Origin: Myrica gale
Taxonomy: Eukaryota > Streptophyta > Magnoliopsida > Fagales > Myricaceae
Length of the DNA: 64,000 nucleotides
Assembly: GCA_963930655.1 (NCBI GenBank)
Contig: OZ005621.1
Coordinates: 5,567,001-5,631,000, forward strand
Direction of reading: 5' to 3'
Below, in pieces: positions 1 to 12,733 of this stretch (its first letter is position 1; each line of letters begins with the position of its first letter). Below the pieces are notes generated by a model. It made no database searches. It was not told where the DNA came from and saw only the letters and a list, made by a program, of their open reading frames with translations. Position numbers and translations under genes: made by a program.

Positions 1-2084
1 ATGTGTATGTTGCTGAATCTGCTCAAGGTGTAGGAAATGGCCTCTTTAGACCTGTACGTGTGCATGTTAGGGGGCCAATTGACGGTCTTGCAGGTATTGG
101 ACGTGGAACGACATTTGTGCCTGCAGCTGCTGGGCCTCCAACACGTTTTGTGTTTTCACGAGTCCCTTTTGGCATCGGCAACAGAAACTGCCAGCAGTCC
201 CTTCCTAGTGATGATTCAGAGGCAAGAGCTGATCATAGCGGAGACCTTTCTGGAGATGGGTTGACAGCTTTGGTTGGCCTAAGCCAAGGAGGGTGCAATG
301 TAACTAATGTTCATGGAGATCAAAAGGAGAGGGGGTATGAAACGGATCCTCAGAGCAGAATGTCTGGAACTTCCACTGCAGGGCCAAGTACTAGCACTAT
401 CCCTGTGGAGATGCTTGAGTCACCAGGTCACTCTGTCGGGATTGGGTGGGAGAATGTAAACAGTTCATCTATTTCGTTGGATTTGAAAACACCTTTAGGT
501 CACTTCCCTCCTTTTCGCTTTGGGTAAGTTATCCATTGCTTTCAGTTGTTATTGACATGCGTTTTGGATGGTAGTTTATATTTTAAAAATGTGGAGGAGA
601 ATGACTTCTCCATACAGCAGTGTTTTTTATCTTGTGTAAACCTTCGATTGGTGGTTACATGATTCACATTCTTTGGAGTATAATGTGGTTGTGTTTCTGA
701 ATCATTTCCGATCAAGTTTGTTCAGAACTACTGTTTATTTATTGGTTCAATTAAAAGCAGTTCCGCACTATTTTTTCCTTTTAGGGTGCTGTGCTAGGAT
801 TCTCTTTTTCTCATGTGTCCATTTCAAGGTTGTGACATTGGATACTTAATTTGGTAGAGGCTTCTACTAATAGAGCAGTTATCTTTTTTTCTGCATCCTC
901 TTTACTTGGGGCAGGAGTCCTCTCTACATCAGAAAAATGAACAGTTCAATTCTGTTCGATACATTGATTATAGAAGGGCAGTCATTATGATTGGTTGACT
1001 ATCTGCCAAACCCATTACATATGAACTACAATCTTGCTTCTCTCTGTTTTTTCCTCTTTTCGCTCTTTTTGTTGGCTACCAAACTTAAGAAAGTCTGTAA
1101 CATGTTTTGTGTTGGATTCTCTACTGGATTGACAGAGTGCAATTTGAGGATGTGTACAGGCTTGGTGATGGGCAAGTTAAGCAATCTCCTGAAGTTTTTT
1201 ATGCTGGCTCTTTATGGAAGGTGTTTGAATATCAATTCGTTATTTTGTTATATAATCTTGAAATGTGGGATGAGGCTATACCTATTTACAATGGACTGAT
1301 ACATATTCTGCTTCTTTGCTTTAATTTTCAGGTTAGCATCCAGGCTTTTAATGATGAAGACCCTCAGGGACGACGAACACTTGGTAACTTTCAAAGTTGT
1401 ATAAAGATTTACCACAGAAACATGTAATCTTGGTTTATCGATGTAAAAAATTATATTGTGTAACTTGAGCACATTTCATTCTATCTGTGTAGGATTATTT
1501 CTTCATCGTCGGAAGGCAGAGATAACGGATTCCATGAGAAAGGTCAGCTCTTAGTTATACTTATTAGAGGATAGATAATTTCTCATGGAAGTAATGGAAG
1601 GATTCTTCTTTTCCTCTTGTTTCCATACTGTCGCATCTCTGTTATTGTGTTCTATCCGTAACGTGAATTTCAACCACCTCCTAAGAAATTGTGACTTGCT
1701 TCTAGGCTACTTCCTGCAAAACCAAGCTAAGCTTTTAACCTTCTGATTTCAGGTTCATATGTTTGTGGACTTACGCGAAAAGGTTACTGCACGTTTTCAG
1801 GTCTCTAAGTGAAAGATTATTGCTTGTTTAATGAGTGTAATATCATATGTGTTTTGTTGCAAATGTCATGCTCTAATTCTTCGTTTCTTATTCCTTCCAT
1901 TGCTTAGTTGATTTGTCCATCAAAGCGGGAAGTCATGGTGTTTGGAAGTTACAAACAAACAGGTACTCTTTTACCAAAAGCTCCAAAGGGATGGGGTTGG
2001 CGAACGGCTCTTTTATTTGATGAGCTTGCCGATCTTCTCCAAAATGGGACCTTACGTGTGGCTGCTGTTGTGCAGCTCATATGA
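1..2084 (+). CDS. Conserved plant protein, 3' part (5' end outside window)
   Basis: Six exons are supported by splice sites and unbroken frame: 1(frame 3)-523, 1136-1220, 1332-1383, 1493-1542, 1753-1800 and 1908-2084, ending in TGA. About 310 residues are visible. No ATG opens the first exon and the frame runs to the window edge, so the gene is 5'-partial. The first exon encodes a Ser/Gly-rich, probably disordered segment. The last five encode a compact, well-conserved-looking domain containing DEDPQGRRTLG, LFLHRRKAEITDS, ICPSKREVMVFGS and PKAPKGWGWRTALLFDEL. From memory this looks like the C-terminal end of a widespread plant protein family, but I cannot name it; a beta-sandwich of the kind found in BTB/MATH-type proteins is only a guess. 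A polyadenylation signal AATAAA lies at 2440-2445. Confidence 0.8.
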
Positions 2085-2439
2085 AACAAGGTAGCTTACC
2101 TAATAGAATCTAATCTGCGACAGTGTTAATGCTTCATGCATTGTCAAGTCGCTAACTTAACACTGTCAAGTCGCTAATTTGTACTGTGTTTTTTCTCGTC
2201 TTTCCGATGTTAAATAACAGCCAGATGGGTCACTTAGACGTGCCGAGTGCGAGTTCGGAAAATTTGACTTAGCGCATGTTATTTACTACAGGTGTAGTTC
2301 TCGTTAACTTTAGGGGGGTCTACTCGGTCGCATTATCTTGTCAAATTTTGTACTGGTGGCCCACAATATGATTATAGTTTGATGTTTTATGATTGTACTG
2401 CTGGTGATATCAACAGTTTAGTTTGTACATAACTTTTGG

Positions 2440-2445
2440 AATAAA
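2440..2445 (+). terminator. Likely polyadenylation signal of the first gene
   Basis: AATAAA about 355 bases after the TGA at 2082-2084, in T-rich sequence. No other canonical signal was seen closer to the stop. Confidence 0.4.
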
Positions 2446-2832
2446 AGTTTTCTGGCTGTTTAAATTTAGACCTAAAACCTACTCCAACCCTGCTCCATTA
2501 CTCTTTACCACGTTAAGCCGCTGCTGAGGCATAATTTGAGTTTGGCCATTGGTCGTTGGATTCAAGCTGGTCAATGGGAATTCAGTCTGACAATTTGAAT
2601 GACCTAAACTGAATTATCACTAATTTTGTTTGTTTCGGACCAAGTGGTGTTCATAATTTCCAGATAAGAAATGCTGATTGTTTCTGCATTCAGCGCGAGC
2701 TAAATCTTGCAATCTGATAATGAAATTCTTGTTTAATATGTGGAACGGCCTCAATGGACATGGGTTTCCAATTTCTTAGTTCAATAATTTTATGTGGATC
2801 TTTTTTACCAGGAAAATTCGCTATACCCGGTC

Positions 2833-2892
2833 TTTGTATATTGGGTTCGAAAGATCCTGGCATTTGTATATTGGGTTTGAAAGATCCTGGCG
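2833..2892 (+). repeat. 30-bp tandem repeat, two copies
   Basis: The unit starting tttgtatattgggtt is repeated directly at 2833 and 2863 and ends aaagatcctggc. The copies differ at about two positions. It has no evident function. Confidence 0.8.
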
Positions 2893-3600
2893 TGACGGAA
2901 AAATGTGCTAAGTACTAACCAGGTTTGTAGATTAACAAAAAAAGCGACAAATTCTAATACTCGAACTATGTCCCCACTTAAGTATCAACTGAGTCGACGA
3001 CTTACTTTTTTTTGTTTTTCTAACCGTTGTCCAAACAAGTTACGTGCATTTCAACTAATCTCGAAGTCATGTGTAGTGTCTTTGTCTTATACAAACCAAG
3101 TAATTACAAGGTCAAAGACCCTGGTAAGTTAGTAACTTGCAGTTAATAAACATATTTTATCTTTTGGGCATTCACGGAGATATTCTGATAGCCTTAAATG
3201 TCTTGCTCGTTAACCAGCTCATGCAATTACTACGTGGCCTTCTGAAAATCTCAATCGAGGTTCGTGTGAAAATGCAAGTTCGTGTCATTGAGGTAGTCGG
3301 CTGTCTTTCTCATAACATAATCATTGATTACCCTTACGTCACTATATGGTAGCTTGTATGCAGAGTCAATGAGGTGGCCTCCCTTGAGGAAAATTATTCA
3401 AACTAGACAGGTTAAATTCAGACAAGTCCAAACGGATGACTAAGATTAAATTTCAACATATCTAATAATACATGAGGAGAATTTGACCCGAACCGACTCT
3501 CTGCTCAACTCACTTCATTAATTGAGGTGACATGCTCATGTACCATTGGATATTCTGGAATTTAATCTTAATCATCCGTCTGGTTTAAATCTTTTTCCAG

Positions 3601-4203
3601 TGGAGAGTGATATGTCTCTATTATGGCAATCCTCTTTATGGCTAGCATATGAAACTTCACAAGATCTTGTTTTAAGCCCTTCTCTGTTGATTAACGTTTA
3701 TTCAATCATTGAGTTGTTTCATGTGTGTTGGTGATGGTCAGAGCATTTTTTGTTACATTCTCAAGTCTCGAAACAGCTCAGAACTTCTTCAAACAAATAC
3801 TCCATAGCATTCTGCATGCTCCAATGTCATTCTTTGATACAACTCCTTCGGGAGGGATTCTTAAGTCGTGTGAGTTTTGGTGCCTTCTCTATTTTAGCAA
3901 GTCTTTGACAGACAAATTTTGGTCAGCAACAGTATTCCTCATAATTCCACTGGTTTGGCTGAATACCTGGTACCGGGTATGACAACTCTTTAGGATGATC
4001 AACTTGGGTCATTCAGTCTGTTTCAAGGATTTGTTTGCATCAGCCTTTTAAGGATTTTCTTTAAGTTCAGTCAAACCATATAGACTTGGTTTCTATAGCA
4101 ATTGACATATCTTCCTATTTGTCTTCTGGTATGCAGGGATATTATCTTGTATCTTCTCGCTAATTGACACGCCTTGATTCCATTACCAAAGCCCCAGTTA
4201 TCA
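3601..4203 (+). pseudogene. ABCC (MRP-type) transporter gene fragment, broken
   Basis: Two exon remnants match the second transmembrane domain of plant ABCC transporters, which move glutathione or other conjugates across the vacuolar or plasma membrane. The first (3601-3976, after a ttttccag acceptor) reads LLWQSSLWLAYETS, then after a frameshift near 3715-3725 VRAFFVTFSSLETAQ, ILHSILHAPMSFFDTTPSGG and, after another break, VFLIIPLVWLNTWYR. It ends at a good GT donor at 3977. The second (4137-4203, after an AG acceptor) reads GYYLVSSR, an in-frame TAA, then LTRLDSITKAPVINH. The expected GRILSR motif is degraded to GGILKS. No nucleotide-binding domain lies nearby. The retained intron argues for a segment of a duplicated genomic gene rather than a retrocopy. 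Known family motifs were recalled, not searched. Confidence 0.85.
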
Positions 4204-6543
4204 ATCACCCTCGGAAACCATCTATGGTGTTACAAGTTCCTATATAATAGTAAAATTTAAAAATTTTAAATTAGAAAGACCCTATATTATAACAAAATTA
4301 AAATTAAGGGAAAAAGCCTAACATTTTTAAGATAAAATTTAATTAAAATACTATAAAATAGTAATGTTTAAAAATTAGAAATAAATAATTACTCATAAAA
4401 CCTAAAATCTCGAAATTAAGTTCTCAAACAATTAAATTATAATCTAAATTTTTTTAACCGTACACCACATTACTTAATTGCTAATTAAGTTCTCAAATAA
4501 TTAAATTCTAACTTAATCTTTTTTATAGTGGCACTATCTACCACATCTACTTTATTACTAATTAAGTTATAAGATAATTAAATTATAAAGTCAAGTACAA
4601 TGGCACACCAATTATGGCTAATTAGATTATTATAAATAGTGGATTGTTCTAACAAAAATACATCACAACCTATTTTTTTGCTAAAGTTTTGCATTAATCT
4701 TCAAATATTTCCTATTTTTTTGCTAACAATATCTGCAAAAACATCTCAATTAATTGCAAATCAGCTTATGCCTTGATCCGTTGGTTGTTTTGCAGATATT
4801 ATAGTAAAATTAGAGAAAAAAATGTCTCAATCTAGAAAAATTTATTAAGCAGGACATGCGCTCTGATATTGATGGTTTGAATTTATTTTCAGAATTAAAA
4901 GTTCTAAAAGAAGTTACAAAAATAAAATCAGTACTCCACTTGAAATACTTAAATCTAGTAAAAGAACTATATTATTTTATTGCATATAGAATATTATTTA
5001 CCATACATGTTACAGTTGTATCTCAAAAAGAAGTTTTCAAAACTAGATAGTTAATAAAAAATTTCAACTTGGTAAAGAAAAATTTTCGACTCGCTAAGAA
5101 ACAATTTTACTACAAAATATCAAAATTTTCATAAACATTATAACACCTTTCGCATCAACTTCATAAAAATTATAAAAAAAATATTTACTAACAACTATGT
5201 CTCAAGATAGATTAAGCGATTTAACAATTTTAAGATAGATTAAGCGCGGGAGTTTACCAAAAACTTGGTCAAAAAATTTTTGGGAGCCCACAAATCTCTT
5301 ATGCGCAATACATATAGCATTATGTAACAATCTCACATTAGTTGGGAAATATATGTAATGATTTAATATAAGCTTGGAGACACATTCACTTGGTAAGTCA
5401 CTTTTCTAAGATGTGAATCTCCAAACTTATATAAGTTACACATTAATAGCTCTCTAATATATTTCGAGAGGGTTAATTTGGTTTGTTGTACGTCCAACAC
5501 AAAATCTTTGATTCGGATTCTAATTTTTTTTTTCGGATTCTAATTGATAGCGAACAAATAGGAAAACAAAACTCTTCCAATTTGATTCTCAAAAAGTCGT
5601 GCTTTTATCATAACTGATCTGATCATATCCATTAATTAGTCCAAACACTCTACATAGTTCTTAATTAGTGATTTGAATGGGGCGCCCATAAACACAGCCA
5701 CTACCACCTCACCTCTCTTTTCTTACTTTTGTATATATGCACTAGGAAACTGATTTATTAAGTAAATTTAATATAAAATTTTAATTAATAATTTTGCATC
5801 TAAAAAGACAAAAAGTAAATTTATTATTTAAATTTAATTATTTTTATTTTTACATTAAAATGTATTATTTTTATGACTTGTCTAAGCCCATCATGTTTAT
5901 TTAGGAAAATATTGACATGGCAATACAAACCTGAGGATGGATTTTCACAACAATTACTCAAATGAGTGGTTGGGCTTCCGATTGGAATTTACCAAAGCTC
6001 TATGTATGTCCATGTTAATCAAGTTAGGTACACATCTTATGCACTTTCTATATGTGCTGCCTATATGATTTCATCAGCATCAATTTAGTATCCGTTATTA
6101 TCAAAACGGATAGTCCAAATCAAGCTTTAAGTTAGATAAAAAAAATATAAATGATCAAAATATTACTTCAAGATAAAATTATTAAAAATATTTTAAAAAA
6201 TCATAAAAATAAAAAATGATATTTAGAAAAAAGTAATTTTTTAAAAATAAAACTATTGAAACTCTTTCAATAATTTATTTATTTTTAATTTATTTCTTAA
6301 AATTTTATTATTTTTAAAAGTGTTGCCTTTGAGGACATTTTGCATGTTTTTCCGTCTGACTTAATATCTAATTTGTACGGGAGTATTGATGATTTTCAAA
6401 AGATAAAGAGCTTAAATTGTTGTTTTGATAATAGCAGGTACAAAATTGATTTTCATAACTATGATTTTTTCCTTTTTTTTGGGTCATCATTGATGCATTT
6501 TCTCCCAAACTAAGTCGAATATTCTCAAAATTATTTTTTTTAA
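4204..6543. other. AT-rich intergenic DNA
   Basis: Strongly AT-rich with many short homopolymer runs and broken reading frames. No gene or RNA was recognised. A phrase near 5320-5480 (cacattagttgggaaat, then pieces of inverted similarity) could be an old transposon edge but cannot be bounded. Confidence 0.5.
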
Positions 6544-7128
6544 GAGAAAATGACAAATAGCCCAATAAGTTTTAGTGACATTTTAAAAAACTCACTGGAT
6601 TTAAAAAAAGTTTTAAAAAGCTCAATGGGTTTGTGTTTTGGGTGCGAAAACACGTGTTTAACTCACTCTGTTTGACGTCGTTATTGAACCTAATATAATC
6701 TGTCACACGTCATATAAATAATCCAATTAACGCCAAACACGTGTTTAACCCTCCAAGTATGATGATATTCCTTCTCCCCTATGCCACGTCTTCATCCCAC
6801 GTCCCCACCAAATTACCACGTCCCTGTCTTTCCTACGAAAACGATAGTAGAACACATTTCGAATGTCCAAAATTTCATACAACTACACAAAGTGCTAAAG
6901 GCTCCATAAATTTTAAGAAGAGGAGTTGCTTCTCATTCTGCCACGTCCCCACCCTTCCTTGAATTATTTATATGACGTGGGACGGATTCGGTTAGGTTCA
7001 ATAACGTCTCAGACGGAGTGATTTTTTGCACCCAAAATACAAACCCAATGGGCTTTTTCAAAAATTTTGAAATCCAGAGAGTTTTTTAAAAAGTCTCTAA
7101 AATCTAGTGGATTATTTGTCATTTTCCC
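6544..7128. mobile_element. Non-autonomous Mutator-like (MULE) element with long TIRs
   Basis: A 585-bp element with terminal inverted repeats of about 170-180 bp. The left end (gagaaaatgacaaata) and the reverse complement of the right end (gggaaaatgacaaata) stay alignable to about 6725 and 6958. They share landmarks such as a gggttttg..tttgggtgc stretch, ttattgaacctaa and cgtcatataaataat. It is flanked by a perfect 9-bp direct repeat TTTTTTTAA (6535-6543 and 7129-7137), the size expected of Mutator-superfamily insertions, though its low complexity weakens this. There is no transposase. Confidence 0.8.
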
Positions 7129-8833
7129 TTTTTTTAATATCTTAAAGATGGATAGATATAAAGCAGGACAGCTAGGCTAGTGGACTAAACCTCTAAGTAC
7201 ACCAACTTAACACATTTGAGTGTTTGTACATGAGGTCGAGTCCTGCCCTGTTAAGCTAGTCTCTAAACTTAAACGCACATGTTCTTTGTATTCTAGATTC
7301 GACCGACGACTCAAAAGGAAGGCAGCTACGATGAAACATGAGAGATAGATAGGCCACTTTCGCCTCATGAAACATGTAGGACCAACTCAAACAATACGTT
7401 GTTTTTTTCCTTCAATTACTGATACTTTATTTTCGCATTTGGATTGGGTTAACATGTATTATCCACCGGGTACATAATTCCCGAAAGAGCGAAAGTCATA
7501 AAAACATTTGGTAATTTTGAAAATTTTAGTAAATTAGAAAAATAAAATGATGATCTGGAGGCGTTTGTTTGGCGAAATTTTGGAAAATATTCCTAAAATT
7601 TTGAGAATCTTGTAGAGTTAGAAAGTTTTTGAGGTATGTGAAAAGTTGTTATAATTTTAAAATATTTTAAATAATTTTTGAAAATTTTAAGATAATTATA
7701 AAAAATAATGATTGAAATCTTTATTTATTTTTTTATTATTTTTTTTCCACTACCCACGTGCGTTTTGTCTTTTGCTGTTGGCCTTTTTTTTCTCTCTTGG
7801 TTACGCGGACAACTTCTGTTTTTGTGATTTTTTTTCTTTTTTTTTGTTTACCTCCCCACTTTTTCGCTCCAGTAACGTCACCTTTTGGTTTTTTTTTCTT
7901 ATCTGCAGAGACTTGTTAGCTGCTAGTCGGAGGTTTGACCGACGCTTCTGTTTTTCTGGTACGGTGGGGACAACGTGTTTTCTGATTCCAAATTTGCCTT
8001 CCGAAAGTTTAAAGAGACCCTTTGTTGATGGGTATATTTAATAATTTGAGATATTATTTCAAGGACAAAAACACACTAAAATGTATACGGTTCAAAACGT
8101 TGGGGATAACTAATCGCGTCCGGCCCCGAAATTTCGAGCAAACAAAATGCCCCTGTGAACGATTTATGGGAGAAGGCAAAGGACAAAACGAAAAAGTAAT
8201 TTTTATAGTAAAAAAGAATAGAACATGTGTCTCCTCACCAAAAATAATAAAACGTGTGTCTGATGAGTCAGCAATGTGTTGGATGTGGGACCCAGCTATA
8301 AAGATCGATAGTAGGTTAATCTTATTCCAAGTGTGATTGTGCCGCGAAAACCGAAACTCTCCCGCACCCATCCGCCTGAGCTGAGCCGAGCCGAACCCGA
8401 GATTGCCAATCGGAAAGTTCCTTAATTTGATCCAGTCAGGCATCACGTATTTCCCGTCTCTTTTCCCCGAAAAAAATGTTAACGGAGTAAGGAAAGCCCA
8501 ATCTCCTCTCTCTCCGTCTTTCCCCTAAAATTTCTTGTATTTTCCTTTTGAGGGCTCATTCCTGAAATTTGCTTCGAATCCGCCCCTCCACTGCATTACT
8601 AAGGTTATGAGCCTTTCAATCCACGTTTTTTAGCCTGTGTTCAACGGTTTCGCTCCAATTAATCTTCCCAGAGCCCTTGGAACCCCAAAACCCTAATCTC
8701 GAACTCAATTGCGTCGTATCTAGGGTTTAACCGGAGGCTGCAATTTCCAAATTTCAGATGGTGGTTCTCACATACAATGGTTATACTTAAATGGGTTTCG
8801 AATTTCTAAGGTTTGGAATTCTCGGGACGATTA
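7129..8833. other. Intergenic and ESD4 promoter/5' UTR region
   Basis: The first kilobase is AT-rich with no recognised gene. From about 8300 the sequence becomes more GC- and pyrimidine-rich (ctcctctctctccgtc near 8503), as expected for a promoter and 5' UTR. A TATAAAG lies at 8297-8303. Confidence 0.45.
8297..8303 (+). promoter_or_regulatory. Possible TATA box for the ESD4-like gene
   Basis: TATAAAG in a locally GC-richer stretch, about 530 bases upstream of the chosen ATG. This would imply a long leader. It is a weak call by motif only. Confidence 0.25.
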
Positions 8834-11800
8834 ATGGGTGCCCGAACGAGCGACCGTAAGCGCGGCGACGGGTGCCTGAGCTTCAGTCACGCGTACCCAT
8901 CTCAATATTCCTCAGCTTCACACATTTTGAAGAAGCCTAGACTCTCATCCATGCGCCAGGCCCCGGAACGACCCATTGTACCCTCGAACAGCGCTGTTGC
9001 AAGGCTTTCTCGGTACCCCGAAGCAACACCGCGGCTGGGCAGAGAAGTCCATGCGCCTTGTAGAATACTCAATTACGGTTTTTCCTCGAAGTGTTTGAAT
9101 CGAGACTCGGGACGGAGGACTAGTGGTGTGAGCGTAAAGGAGGAAGCCCTGGATGAAATGGGGAATATTTTGAGTTACAAGTACGATAAGGCAAAGGATA
9201 GCGCACTCCGGACAATTCGGTACTTGGAGAAGGAGAAGGAGGTGATCGAATTGGATACAGACGTGGATACGGATAATGAAAAGGGCGGTGCAGTGTCCGA
9301 AGATTCTAGTATTGAGGAAATTGAGGTTGTGGAAGATGGGCGAGAAGACCGGTCCGTGGTGTCAGGACATAGGGAGGTTATTAATGGGGTGGCAGCCAGT
9401 ATCCCCGAATTGGATGCCAGGGTTAGCGACCGCGGGCTCTTGCCGTCATCGTCCTCAGTAATCTCAGACTCGATGAATGGGAGTCTGAGAGTAGACCATG
9501 CAGAGAAGATGTTGGATTCTTTGCAGCTGTATAGTGAGCAAGATTTGTCGAGCGTCTCTGCATATAAGAAGTTGCTTGAGGCTGTGGAGAGGCGGACTTC
9601 AAAATTGAGAAAGCTGACTTTTGACATTGAGTTCAATGAGAAGCGTCGGTCTATGCTTCAATTATTGCGTCCGGCAAAGAAACCAGGAGAGGTGAACTTC
9701 GTTTACCTTCGCTTTTTAAGAAGAGATATTCTCTGTTATATATGTGCTTTTTGTTTAGGCTCTTAAAGTTGCCTTTTGTTGCTTCTGAATTTTAACAGTT
9801 GAATACTTTATGCTGTAAACTCTGATGTATTTCCAAATGATGCTGGTGAAACAGTATTACAATGGTTTGTATCATATATTTACATTGCTATATTTTCAGG
9901 ATCTACCACGAGAACCTTTCCTCCCTCTTACGAAGGAGGAAGAGGCTGAGGTTGAACGTGCCTTCAAGTCCACCAGGTATGTTTTGACGTACGTTTGTAC
10001 TTTGTAATCTAGATGTGTCTCATTGTCTCTGTAACCTAATCAGGGTGGCCTTGTTGCAGGCGGAAGGTCTTAGTCACTCATGACAACTCAAATATTGAAA
10101 TCACGGGAGAGATTCTGCAGTGCCTTCGACCAGGTGCATGGCTGAATGATGAGGTAATTATTAGGGTAAATTGATATTTTGGTACTATAGCTACTGATGA
10201 AGGGTGGGTGGTGGATGTTTTGTATTGTTGGAGGAGGAAGTTTGAGAATCCTTTTGCCTCGGCCATTTGGAAGATGATCCCGACTTGCATATGGTAGAGT
10301 TTGTGGGGGGAAAGGAATGAGAGATGTTTTGAGAACAAGGCCATGTCTTTGGATTGTTTGGGGGGTTCTATGTTGCATTATCTTTTTATGTGGGTGAATT
10401 CGGTTTTAGGTTTTCCTTTTGAGGGTTTTCCGGATTTTATGAGTTTTTTAGCTTGTATGCTCTAGTCTTTTCAGTATAATCTCTTGTACTGTCAACTCTC
10501 TTTTTGTTTAATAAAGTTTAACTTACTTATAAAAAAAAAAGCTACTGATGAAGGATTTTTTGTTTGGTAAGAGAGGATAGGAACTAACAGGTTGCACTGA
10601 GCTGATAATGTGGTTTGGTGATGCATATGCTCTTCCTTCTTTTTTTTTTCTTTTTTTTTTGCAGGTCATAAATGTGTACCTTGAGTTGCTGAAAGAGAGG
10701 GAAAGAAGAGAGCCACAAAAGTTTTTGAAGTGCCATTTCTTTAGCACATTTTTCTACAAGAAGGTGAGTTAATGGTGTGTCTCCCATTTATTTTGTCTTT
10801 TTTAAATTATTTTTTTCTTTGCAAATTACTTCATGCATTCACTTGACATATTGCGTTCATTTTTGTTATCTTTGGTTGTTGGGTTTTTTATGTTGGATTT
10901 TTAATTTGGTTTATGTACTTGCCTAAATTTTAGTTTATAGGTGGTAAACAACCTTCTTTATACGGCTAATTTCTCTCCAAATATTTTGGTAGAACCATAG
11001 TCTAGTGTTTCATCTCCTAACTTCGATCATGGTCCATATCAGCTTGAAGAAATTAAACAGTGTTTTTCATCTTTTCTACTCTGAGAGGATGTTTGTATAT
11101 GAAATATTTTCAACTTTTTATGAAATTTTTACAACCAAATATCAAAATCTCAAAATTTGTATACAAATTGCAACACATTTCCACACCAACTTCAATACTT
11201 TTTCATTAAAAAGAAACTACATCAAATATTATCTATCCTTACTTCTTAACAAACTCCAATAAAAATCAATCTACAATCAAACATTCTTCAACTTTTTTAC
11301 CAACTCTTTTACAAACCCCCATAAAAGGTCATACTCAAAAATGTTCTCCTACAAATTCAAAGTTCTTAAAATTTTTGCTTGTCAAACATCACCTTAGTCT
11401 CAAGAATCTGACCCTCTTTGTTATATGTTTTTCTCTTCAGCTTTTACAACAACCGTTAATTTTTAATTCATCGTATTTTCAACTGCGCCAGTGTTGATAT
11501 TCATGTCTGTTTGCTGTTCTTAACCTGATTGCTAATGCCCAGTTAACAAGCGGGAAGAATGGCTATGATTATAAAGCTGTCAGAAGATGGACGACCCAAA
11601 GGAATCTGGGATATGGCCTCATTGAATGTGACAAAGTAAACTCATTGCGCCCTCTTTTTTTCTTCCCCTCTCTGTTTGTATTTTGTTTGATTGACCATTG
11701 CTCAGAGTTTTAAATTTGTTTTTATAATTGTGATCAGATATTTGTGCCTATCCACAAAGAGATACATTGGTGCTTGGCTGTTATTAACAAAAAAGATGAG

Positions 11801-12698
11801 AAGTTCCAATATCTTGATTCACTAGGAGGGATGGATTCTCAAGTGCTGAAAGTGCTGGTATGTTTTGCTTCCCATGTTCATCTATATGTTTCATAGGCTG
11901 ATGGCACTATCAGGGATGGATTCCAGTATCAGTAGTTGATCCCTAGCCATATTGTTTCTCCTTTTTCTTTTCCCTTTAGGGTGGTGAAATATCTGTGCTC
12001 GTTTCTTTCTCCTAAGCTGCAGTTCAGTCAAATAGTTGACCCACTCTATTGGGCTGTCAAATTCTGTGCAAGTTATGAATGGATAAATGGATGAAAACAG
12101 GGTTAACCAGTAAATGCCACCGAGCCACAGTGAATTGTAATGCAATCATATACCACTTCCATTCTGCCACTGCCCGCGATACCTGCCATCACAAATTCCT
12201 GTCACCATCACCTGGGTCATGCATATCACTTGCATCTCACCAATTCCATCATCATTTTCTGGCAACATCACCAGTGGTTCTGGTGATGTCGCCAGCATTG
12301 TTGCTTGACTCCTGCCAACACCAACATGACAGTCAGTGTCATTACAACCACTATGGTACTCTAGCAACTTATGGAACTTCAAATGTTCATCTGATGGGAT
12401 GTTCATTTTCTTCAATTTCAATCTGCAAACTAAAGCCTTGGAGTAGCAATTTGAAAACATAATAAATAGTTTTCGATTTTTATTGCGACCTATTTTTTCC
12501 TACTGTACAAGTGGACTAGGTTATAATAGGCTTCCTCCCCACATTTTATTAGGGGTGAAAACCGACCCCTCGACGCGGTTTTCAGCCCCTACCGGCAATT
12601 GAACCGAGGGGGGGTTCGGTTGCTGAAAAACCAGGGCTGACTACCGTGCCGAGGGATCCCTGGACCAGTCGGACCGACGACAGTCGACTTCGGTTGGC

Positions 12699-12733
<35 letters not shown>

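Larger units (their letters stand above)
2085..3600. other. 3' UTR and intergenic spacer
   Basis: No coding sequence recognised. It holds a two-copy 30-bp tandem repeat at 2833-2892 and a shorter repeated phrase (tgtcaagtcgctaa) near 2142-2180. It ends at the intron-like sequence before the ABCC fragment. Confidence 0.5.

Noticed and set aside
7160..7265. tRNA-like stretch (agcaggac ... gtcgagtcctgcc) that might be a tRNA or SINE
   Set aside because: The ends can pair, but no proper anticodon arm, A box or target duplication was found.
7712..8041. Plus-strand ORF of 109 codons rich in Phe
   Set aside because: It is driven by T-runs, has low complexity and no family resemblance.
8813..8833. 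Extended start for the ESD4-like protein
   Set aside because: The upstream frame opens with TTG; ATG 8834 gives the MGA..RKR start seen in ESD4.
9175..9636. 153-codon minus-strand ORF
   Set aside because: It is a shadow of ESD4 exon 1; codon-mirrored Ser-rich sequence with no homology.
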